Shown here: positions 23,741-29,446 of the stretch, in pieces
Numbering within the stretch: position 1 is the first letter of the stretch
Layout of the letters: each line of letters opens with the position of its first letter
From: CAJXNP01 sp050305935
GTDB lineage: Bacteria; Bacteroidota; Bacteroidia; Cytophagales; Cyclobacteriaceae
Direction: 5' to 3'
Assembly (NCBI GenBank): GCA_050305935.1
Contig: JBNLGG010000053.1
Coordinates: 1-29,446, forward strand
DNA: 29,446 nucleotides
Position numbers and translations under genes: made by a program
Notes under the pieces: model-generated
Told to the model about the DNA's origin: nothing
Seen by the model: only the letters and a program-made list of their open reading frames with translations
Databases searched by the model: none

Positions 23741-25942
23741 ATGTTGGTGGTGGTGCTGATGTTTATTAGTCTATCAACATTGACACCCGCCTACGCCCAG
23801 AAGAAACCAAAGGCCCGACTAGAGCATGAGCTCAAAAGAAAGAAACACGAAAAAAAGAGAAAGCGAAAAGCCGGAAAAACTCAGACGGTAAAAAGAAAAT
23901 CGCATTTGTTAGAACGGTTTTATTTTGGCAGCAGGGCAAAGCAAATTCAAAAAAATCCCGGGTATATCGAGAAGGAACCCTTGTCGGTGAAGATGGCCAG
24001 GCAGCAGGAAAATTTTGAAAGACGACCGGGAAAGAAAAATGAAAAGACATTTAAGGTTAAAAAGCAAAGCCTGAGGTATGCTTCAAGAAGGGTACAAAAA
24101 GGCTTTGGCTCACAGCCCTTCAGCCGCCAAAATAAAAACCTGACCTACCGCTTTGATGAAAAAGCGCAAAGGAACTATAAAGGGAACCTTAAGTACATAT
24201 CAGCCGATCAGATACGCAAGAGAAATTCAAAAATTCAAGCCAGGGACAAAGGGGAAATAGCTTTGGTGCCTAAGATGCTCCAAAAGGATCATGACGAGAC
24301 CAGGGCCAGGGTGGACAAAAACCCAAGTAAATCCAGAGAAAAGTCAATTTATCAAAGAAGGGCTGACTATAGACAAGCCTCAGCTATCCAGCAAAAACAT
24401 TCGGGCGATGTCGTCGTCGCACGTGACCGCCAAAAGTTGGCAGGGAAGTATCATTCCAAAGCCATGCAAAAATATGCGGGTGGCCTTAAAATCGCAGGGA
24501 AGAATGCAAGAGAAAGAAGATATTCTGGCAATTCCGACATCACTTCAAATTACGCAGGCGACCAGAAAAGCAAATCACCTCTTGCAAAAAAGAATAACAA
24601 TAAGTATAACTCCCGTTCCACCTCCAATTACCGCGGCGATGCAGAAGCCCTTTCTCCAAAACAGAAAAAGAATACATTAAGCTTCAACAGCTCAACCCAG
24701 TCGCAATATCAGGGCAATTTTAAGTCCGAACCAGGATCAGCTAAAAACCGATGGAACAAGAAATTCTCAAAATACAATGTGAACTATCAGGGATTTTCGA
24801 AAGGATATACCAAAAAGCAGAAAGACCAGGCACTGGAGGGAGATGCACTGTTGAAAGCGGAATACAGCGGGACGGTAAAACAGCAGGGAAAAAATGCCAA
24901 AGACCGCTGGGGTAAAAAGTTCTCCAAACAGAATGTGGTTTATTCGGGCTATTTGAAAGGATACACAAAAAAACAAGAGCAGCTGGCGCTTGAGTTTCAA
25001 TCCGTGACTTTGTCAAAATACAAAGGTGATTTTAAAAGAGGGAGTCAATCTGCCAAAGAAAAATGGGGCAAAAAGTTCTCCAAATACAATGTGAATTATT
25101 CCGGGTTTTACAGGGGCTACACTGAGAAACAGCGTAACCAAATGCTTGAAGGTAAATCCCTAAACCTGTCTTCTTATCAGGGGATGGAAAAGCAGGAGAA
25201 AATTTCCAACAAAGAGAAATGGCATAAAAGGCACTCGAAGTCTGTTGCTCAATATGCAGGAAACCTTAAGGGCATGAAGAAAAAGGATCATCAGCAGGAA
25301 CTGGAAGGAAAAAGCCTCGATCTTGCAGAATACCAGGGCTTTCATCGCACCAATTCGCAGAAGAAAGACGAACGCTACTTTAAGTTTCATGCCAAAGTCG
25401 TCACCAACTATTCCGGGGAAGAACGAGGGTTCACAAAAAAACAGCGTGACCAAATGCTGGAAGGCAAATCATTGAACCTGGCCGATTACCAAGGGGAACT
25501 ACGCGTGAAAAAAGAAAAATATGCTAACCAGGAAAGCCAGGCAAAAGCTGCAGTTTTATCTGGTTATAAGGGTGACATACGGCTGCAATCCCTCAAGCAA
25601 GATGAACTGAACTATCAGTTTATGTCGAAAGTGGTACACAATTACCAGGGAAACCTGAAAGCCGTTTCACAAAACAAAAAGGACAAAAATTATCGTGAAT
25701 TGTCGGCCAGAAACCAGCAAATAATCGGTGATTATCGATTAAAGTATAAGTTTGTAAAAGATTTGGAATACCAGATAGAGTCTGCCCGGATCCATAATTG
25801 GGAGGGAGGTGCCAAAACGAGCTGGATAACGCGTGTGTGGTACAAAGTGACCGACAAGAGTGGCGATCGATTGAAAAAGGCAGATAACATTGAGAAAAAG
25901 CCAAAGTACGATACGCGGGAGTCTGAAATCTGGTATCATTAA
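23741..25942 (+). CDS. Secreted, very basic protein made of 26-residue Y-x-G repeats
   Basis: I do not recognise this protein. From the ATG at 23741 it has 733 residues: a signal peptide (hydrophobic core, ending PAYAQ), a strongly Lys/Arg-rich stretch, then the repeat region. Fifteen consecutive units of exactly 26 residues run from 24473 to 25642 with no insertion or deletion. Each starts Y-x-G and has a pattern like YxGxxKxxxxKxK; the units partly alternate between a type with KGYTKKQ...LEGKSL and a type with SAKxxWGKKFSK. A 30-residue unit follows, and weaker copies precede the array. It is very basic throughout, so it may bind acidic polymers or other surface molecules; that is inference. 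The YtxJ-like gene begins 14 bases downstream. An in-frame TTG at 23684 is an alternative start but is less likely. Confidence 0.75.
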   Translation: MLVVVLMFISLSTLTPAYAQKKPKARLEHELKRKKHEKKRKRKAGKTQTVKRKSHLLERFYFGSRAKQIQKNPGYIEKEPLSVKMARQQENFERRPGKKNEKTFKVKKQSLRYASRRVQKGFGSQPFSRQNKNLTYRFDEKAQRNYKGNLKYISADQIRKRNSKIQARDKGEIALVPKMLQKDHDETRARVDKNPSKSREKSIYQRRADYRQASAIQQKHSGDVVVARDRQKLAGKYHSKAMQKYAGGLKIAGKNARERRYSGNSDITSNYAGDQKSKSPLAKKNNNKYNSRSTSNYRGDAEALSPKQKKNTLSFNSSTQSQYQGNFKSEPGSAKNRWNKKFSKYNVNYQGFSKGYTKKQKDQALEGDALLKAEYSGTVKQQGKNAKDRWGKKFSKQNVVYSGYLKGYTKKQEQLALEFQSVTLSKYKGDFKRGSQSAKEKWGKKFSKYNVNYSGFYRGYTEKQRNQMLEGKSLNLSSYQGMEKQEKISNKEKWHKRHSKSVAQYAGNLKGMKKKDHQQELEGKSLDLAEYQGFHRTNSQKKDERYFKFHAKVVTNYSGEERGFTKKQRDQMLEGKSLNLADYQGELRVKKEKYANQESQAKAAVLSGYKGDIRLQSLKQDELNYQFMSKVVHNYQGNLKAVSQNKKDKNYRELSARNQQIIGDYRLKYKFVKDLEYQIESARIHNWEGGAKTSWITRVWYKVTDKSGDRLKKADNIEKKPKYDTRESEIWYH
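24473..25642 (+). repeat. Fifteen in-frame 78-base coding repeats
   Basis: The codon for the tyrosine of Y-x-G recurs every 78 bases from 24473 to 25643, giving 15 units of 26 codons. The nucleotide sequences are well diverged, so the array is old and kept in register by selection on the protein rather than by recent duplication. Confidence 0.9.
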
Positions 25943-25956
25943 TTTTGAATAGGATT

Positions 25957-26310
25957 ATGAATTGGTGTGAGTTGAAAGACGATCAGACGCTGGACAAGAT
26001 CATGTCTGAATCTAGCAACAAAATTGTGATGATTTTTAAACATAGTACGAGGTGCTCCGTAAGTGCTATGGCAATTAACAGGCTGGAGAGAAACTGGAAG
26101 GAGGATGAGATGGTAAACGTGAAGCCTTATTACCTTGATTTGATCAGGTACCGCTCCATTTCGAATGAAATATCTTCGAAATTTGGCGTTATACATCAAT
26201 CCCCACAGGTTCTGTTGATCAGAAATGGATCATGTTTTTATGATGATTCCCACATGGGGATTAATTATGAAAATATAAAGAAACTATCGGGTGAGTTATC
26301 AGTTAATTAA
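25957..26310 (+). CDS. YtxJ-like monothiol redox protein (bacillithiol-associated family)
   Basis: The 117-residue protein has a thioredoxin-like pattern. FKHSTRCSVS at residues 27-36 carries the single active-site Cys33, as in the YtxJ family linked to bacillithiol redox chemistry in bacteria that use this thiol. A QSPQVLLIRNG segment near residue 85 matches the cis-proline part of the thioredoxin fold. A second cysteine, Cys4, is not part of a CxxC motif. The ATG at 25957 gives the family start MNW; a TTG four codons upstream is less likely. It lies 14 bases after the repeat-protein gene and may be co-transcribed. The family call is from the motif; the bacillithiol role is inference. Confidence 0.8.
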   Translation: MNWCELKDDQTLDKIMSESSNKIVMIFKHSTRCSVSAMAINRLERNWKEDEMVNVKPYYLDLIRYRSISNEISSKFGVIHQSPQVLLIRNGSCFYDDSHMGINYENIKKLSGELSVN

Positions 26311-26392
26311 TTCAAGCTGGTAGAGCAAAAATTGATGAGAAATGTTTATTTTTATAGTTACCGGCATAAAAAATTGATTTAATAAGTCCAGA

Positions 26393-27118
26393 ATGAGGGG
26401 TTTAAGAATTTGTTGCATTGCACTTCTTTTATTTGCGTCAGCATTTCCGGGCAGGGCACAATACGGTGGTGACTATGAGTACTCCAGTGAATTTGTATGG
26501 GGTATAGCAAAAGCTACAAACAGTGGACTAATTGGTGGGCTTATGTTTAGAAAAACCATTCAATTGAAGCCAGACGTTTTTCACGGAGGTTCACTGGAAT
26601 TGGTCAATATCAAACATCCCCAGGAACAAAAGTTCTACACCAGCGCGGGAAACACATTTATCTTGGGAAAGGAGAACTATCTATATAGTATCAGGCTATC
26701 GTATGATCGAGAGTACATTTTATTCAGAAAAGCTCCACAACAGGGTATTCAGATAAATCTTATTGGAATGGTAGGGCCTACCATTGGACTTGAATCCCCA
26801 TATTATGTGGAAATATCAGAAGGCAATGGGAAAACCAGAAAAGTACCCTATGATGCCGATAAACACAATGGTTCCAGTAACATAGTAGGTACAGGCAATT
26901 TTTTGCAGGGATTATTTAAATCGAGTATCGTTCCCGGCGTGAATGCAAAAGTGGCGCTGGCATTTGAATTTGGAACCTTTAGAAGTAATGTAGTGGGAAT
27001 TGAAACAGGGTTTCAATGTGATTTTTTCACCAGGGAAATCATTCTGATACCCACGGCGAATAATTCTAACGTGTTCCCGAATGCATATTTCACTCTTTAT
27101 TACGGGTCACGGAAGTAG
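26393..27118 (+). CDS. Putative outer-membrane beta-barrel protein
   Basis: The 241-residue protein has a signal peptide (about residues 1-23, ending GRAQ) and then a series of alternating hydrophobic/polar beta-strand-like segments. It ends TLYYGSRK, aromatic near the C-terminus, as outer-membrane barrels often do. Segments such as YSIRLSYDREYILF and INLIGMVGPTIGLE fit membrane strands. No enzymatic motif is visible. It is upstream of lipA on the same strand with a 63-base gap that holds a promoter-like element, so it is probably transcribed separately. I do not recognise a named family, and the barrel prediction is inference from pattern. Confidence 0.65.
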   Translation: MRGLRICCIALLLFASAFPGRAQYGGDYEYSSEFVWGIAKATNSGLIGGLMFRKTIQLKPDVFHGGSLELVNIKHPQEQKFYTSAGNTFILGKENYLYSIRLSYDREYILFRKAPQQGIQINLIGMVGPTIGLESPYYVEISEGNGKTRKVPYDADKHNGSSNIVGTGNFLQGLFKSSIVPGVNAKVALAFEFGTFRSNVVGIETGFQCDFFTREIILIPTANNSNVFPNAYFTLYYGSRK

Positions 27119-27156
27119 TTTTTACCCCACACTTTTCAACTCTTCCCCTTATATCT

Positions 27157-27164
27157 TAACTTTG
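27157..27164 (+). promoter_or_regulatory. Promoter -7 element of lipA
   Basis: TAACTTTG is a full match to the Bacteroidota -7 pattern TAnnTTTG. A partial -33 element (TTTC at 27134-27137) lies 19 bases upstream. Transcription would start near 27171, leaving about 11 bases before the ATG at 27182. Confidence 0.5.
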
Positions 27165-27181
27165 CAGCGAAATTTTGTGAC

Positions 27182-28063
27182 ATGATTGAATTACCAGTAG
27201 TTGAAGGGAGTACAGCTCCAAGAAATAAAAAGCCTAATTGGCTGCGGGTAAAACTGCCCGTAGGCCAGGAGTACAAAAAAGTCAGGAGCTTAGTTGATAA
27301 ATATAAATTACACACCATTTGCGAAAGTGGTAACTGTCCAAATATGGGGGAGTGCTGGGGAGCTGGTACGGCTACTTTTATGATCTTGGGAAATGTTTGC
27401 ACGCGGAGTTGTACCTTTTGTGCGGTTGCCACTGGCAGGCCACCCGAATATGACGAAATGGAGCCGCAGCGAGTGGCAGAAGCCATCGCTAAGATGGGTG
27501 TAAAACATGCCGTGATCACTTCGGTGAATCGTGATGAGCTGAAAGACCGCGGTGCCGAAATCTGGCATCAAACAGTGAAACAAACAAAAGAACTTTCTCC
27601 CGAGACTACAATTGAGACCCTTATTCCTGATGTCAAAGAAAATTGGGAAGCGCTTTATCGCATGATAAGTGCAGGACAGGAAGTGGTGTCGCACAATATG
27701 GAAACAGTAGAAAGCTTGTACAGAAAAGTGCGTCCACAGGCCAAGTATTCCAGAAGTCTGGAACAGTTGAAAAAAATAAAGGATTATGGCTGCCGCACTA
27801 AGACAGGCATTATGCTGGGACTCGGTGAAACGGACGAGGAAGTGTTCAAAACAATGGACGACCTGGTAGCCCATGGTGTGGATATATTAACCCTGGGTCA
27901 ATATCTGCAACCTACCAAACTACACTTAGAGGTGCAGGAGTACGTTCATCCCGATAAATTTGATTTATTCCGGGAAGAAGGAGTCAAGAAAGGAATAAAA
28001 TACGTGGAGTCGGGGCCACTGGTACGGTCATCCTATCATGCAGAACGCCACGTGAATGTATAA
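27182..28063 (+). CDS. lipA: Lipoyl synthase LipA
   Basis: The 293-residue radical SAM enzyme inserts two sulfurs into protein-bound octanoyl groups to make the lipoyl cofactor. The auxiliary iron-sulfur cluster cysteines are Cys47, Cys52 and Cys58 (CESGNCPNMGEC). The radical SAM cluster cysteines are Cys73, Cys77 and Cys80 (CTRSCTFC). The conserved C-terminal RSSY serine that completes the auxiliary cluster is present near residue 284. Length and all ligands are normal. It has its own promoter-like element and a strong terminator, so it looks monocistronic. The cofactor is needed by 2-oxoacid dehydrogenase complexes, such as that using the E1 fusion encoded at 21604. Confidence 0.97.
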   Translation: MIELPVVEGSTAPRNKKPNWLRVKLPVGQEYKKVRSLVDKYKLHTICESGNCPNMGECWGAGTATFMILGNVCTRSCTFCAVATGRPPEYDEMEPQRVAEAIAKMGVKHAVITSVNRDELKDRGAEIWHQTVKQTKELSPETTIETLIPDVKENWEALYRMISAGQEVVSHNMETVESLYRKVRPQAKYSRSLEQLKKIKDYGCRTKTGIMLGLGETDEEVFKTMDDLVAHGVDILTLGQYLQPTKLHLEVQEYVHPDKFDLFREEGVKKGIKYVESGPLVRSSYHAERHVNV

Positions 28064-28086
28064 ATAACAGCGATATTACCACGTCG

Positions 28087-28124
28087 AAAAAAAGGCCTTG
28101 AATTGATGTTCAAGGCCTTTTTTT
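28087..28124 (+). terminator. Rho-independent terminator of lipA
   Basis: AAAAAAAGGCCTTGAA and TTCAAGGCCTTTTTTT form a perfect 16-base stem around the loop TTGATG. The GC-rich part is followed by a T-run on the plus strand, and the mirrored A-run would let it act on the minus strand too. Confidence 0.92.
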
Positions 28125-28381
28125 GTTTCTGAAAACGTAGTGTGATGATTTGTTAGTAAGCGAACTAATTTGTGCCACTACTATTTGACCTGAATTCCCT
28201 TAATTCATGGATATTTTGTGTCTTGTGGATTCAAATTCAAAGGGAAATCTCATGACCTCAGTTAAACTCGACAGAAATTCTCAAAAAAAAGCTCTTTTAG
28301 GAGGCTGAGCAGAAAAGATCGATAAGATTCATGGTAAAATCAGGTTGTTTGACTAAGCGTGGGTGTAAGGCTCCCCCTTCT
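28125..28381. other. Intergenic stretch between lipA and the rhomboid gene
   Basis: I see no gene here. The longest ATG-started frames are very short and show no family pattern. The only structure is a weak terminator-like element on the minus strand at 28283-28310. Confidence 0.6.
28283..28310 (-). terminator. Weak possible terminator after the rhomboid genes
   Basis: On the minus strand GCTC, 12 bases and GAGC are followed by a run of eight T. The stem is only 4 bases long, so the call is weak; it is 72 bases past the rhomboid stop. Confidence 0.3.
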
Positions 28382-29263
28382 TTACTTCCTGCTGGCATTA
28401 AACAGCTTTTCCTTTTCTTCTTTGCTCAGGCTTTCGTAGCCCCTTTCGGAGATCTTGTCAAGAATGGCATCAATCTCATCCTGGGAGACAGAACTCTTGG
28501 TGGTGGTAGAGCCAGATTTAGAGGAAGTCTTTTCAGTTTTCTTTCGGTGGGACACTTTTATTTTTGGCCTCGGCTTGAACAGGCCTTTAAAGAATTCCAT
28601 TGTTTTAAATACCCAAACACCCAGTTCATTTCCTTTTTGAAGTTGTTTGATGTACAAGAACCCCATTGCTGCTCCCGCCATATGCGCCAAATTGCCACCG
28701 ATATTTGATCCTTGTTCAAGAGCAAACACACTAATAAAAATATAGAACAAGGCGATATAGAGTATTTTAACCGGCCCGATAAACAACATGTGGAATTTAT
28801 AATCAGGTAACAGAACCGCTGCTGCCACCATCACTCCATAAATTGCACCGGAGGCGCCTACCATCGGGATGGAAGGCATATTAGGAATGACATTGTAGAT
28901 GAATAAAAAGACCAATGAACCTGCTAAAGCGCTTACGACGTAGATATTTATCAGTTTTTGACTGCCAAGGTATTCCTGGATTAATCTGCCAAACCAATAA
29001 AATACGATCATATTAAACAGAATATGTAAAATACCGGCATGGTTAAAAGCATAGGTTAAAGCCGTCCAGGGCCGGTAAATAAAATCTTCAATTTTTGAAG
29101 GTATTTCAAATTGCTGATGAATGATTAGACTAATAGCATCAGGTAAAACAATCCTTAAAATGGTAAGCACCACAAAAATGGCTACATTGATAATAATAAT
29201 CTGTGCGACCGCATTATTCGGTCGGTTCCAGGCATATTTAAAATCGTTTAGAATAGTGTTCAT
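28382..29263 (-). CDS. Rhomboid family intramembrane serine protease
   Basis: The 293-residue protein has about six membrane helices. The catalytic serine is Ser138 in VGASGAIYG and the catalytic histidine is His194 in NLAHMAGAAMG; the H-x-x-x-N pair that stabilises the oxyanion is His80 and Asn84 (LHILFNM). All are present, so it should be active, cleaving membrane proteins within the bilayer. Residues 205-293 are a cytoplasmic basic and Ser/Thr-rich tail ending in a short helical domain (DEIDAILDKISERGYESL) found at the C-terminus of many Bacteroidota rhomboids. It begins 6 bases after the stop of a second rhomboid gene, so the two form a tandem pair in one transcript. Confidence 0.93.
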   Translation of the reverse strand: MNTILNDFKYAWNRPNNAVAQIIIINVAIFVVLTILRIVLPDAISLIIHQQFEIPSKIEDFIYRPWTALTYAFNHAGILHILFNMIVFYWFGRLIQEYLGSQKLINIYVVSALAGSLVFLFIYNVIPNMPSIPMVGASGAIYGVMVAAAVLLPDYKFHMLFIGPVKILYIALFYIFISVFALEQGSNIGGNLAHMAGAAMGFLYIKQLQKGNELGVWVFKTMEFFKGLFKPRPKIKVSHRKKTEKTSSKSGSTTTKSSVSQDEIDAILDKISERGYESLSKEEKEKLFNASRK

Positions 29264-29269
29264 GGGATG

Positions 29270-29446
29270 CTAATAAAAATTTCTCCTGTCATTCTTCCAG
29301 ATCCGAATCATAACAAATGCAAAAACCATTCCCCCAAGATGTGCTAAATGAGCGACATTGTCGTCGGGATTGTTGCTCAGGCTCGAAAAGATAGCTATAC
29401 CTCCTAAACCAATTGCCAACCATTTTAGTTTGATGGGCATAGGTGG
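29270..29446 (-). CDS. Second rhomboid family protease, C-terminal part
   Basis: The last 58 codons of a gene that runs off the right edge are visible on the minus strand. They encode a membrane helix (LKWLAIGLGGIAIFSSL), then DDNVAHLAHLGGMVFAFVM, which contains the catalytic-type histidine of rhomboid helix 6 (AHLGG), and a short basic tail ending RRNFY with a TAG stop at 29270-29272. The serine part lies outside the window. The stop is 6 bases from the start of the downstream rhomboid gene. Confidence 0.8.
   Translation of the reverse strand, partial: PPMPIKLKWLAIGLGGIAIFSSLSNNPDDNVAHLAHLGGMVFAFVMIRIWKNDRRNFY

Noticed and set aside
27308..27874. A 188-codon open frame on the minus strand
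   Set aside because: It is antisense to lipA, which has all expected cysteines and length.

Overview
The window looks like an ordinary chromosomal segment of a Bacteroidota species, most likely a Cytophagales-type bacterium. The lineage call is inference from gene content (DUF4293, WbqC, a bacillithiol-type YtxJ protein, an E1 alpha-beta fusion, FAQ-type signal peptide ends) and from several close matches to the Bacteroidota promoter pattern (TTTG, about 19 bases, TAnnTTTG). Base composition is moderate and similar throughout. I see no prophage, transposase, CRISPR array or restriction system.

Layout. The left edge holds the 5' end of aroQ (minus) and, 16 bases away, divergent xerD (plus). 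A minus-strand block 978-5001 encodes a peptide-type ABC importer: a lipoprotein binding protein and two permeases, each overlapping the next by 4 bases. An unrecognised 500-residue helical protein and a DUF4293 membrane protein follow, then truA with an MsbA-like ABC exporter 6 bases downstream. Bases 9862-10450 contain no protein gene but hold a tRNA-Ala(GGC) array: a strong promoter, two degenerate tRNA-like copies carrying palindromic hairpins, the intact tRNA and a terminator. Next come an NlpC/P60 lipoprotein (minus), asnB, a probable DUF3859 protein, a TPR protein (minus), an M49-like lipoprotein peptidase with a DinB-family gene, and clpC (minus). A bidirectional terminator separates the last two.

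The right part has an M16 peptidase with wbqC (minus), a 2-oxoacid dehydrogenase E1 alpha-beta fusion, a secreted basic protein built from precise 26-residue repeats, a YtxJ-like redox protein, a putative outer-membrane protein, lipA with a clear terminator, and two tandem rhomboid protease genes (minus), the upstream one cut by the window edge.

Functional links. LipA makes the lipoyl cofactor used by 2-oxoacid dehydrogenase complexes such as the one served by the E1 fusion, but the two genes are not in one operon. Most other genes are housekeeping. The two parts that known families do not explain are the hairpin-modified tRNA-Ala copies and the 26-residue repeat protein.
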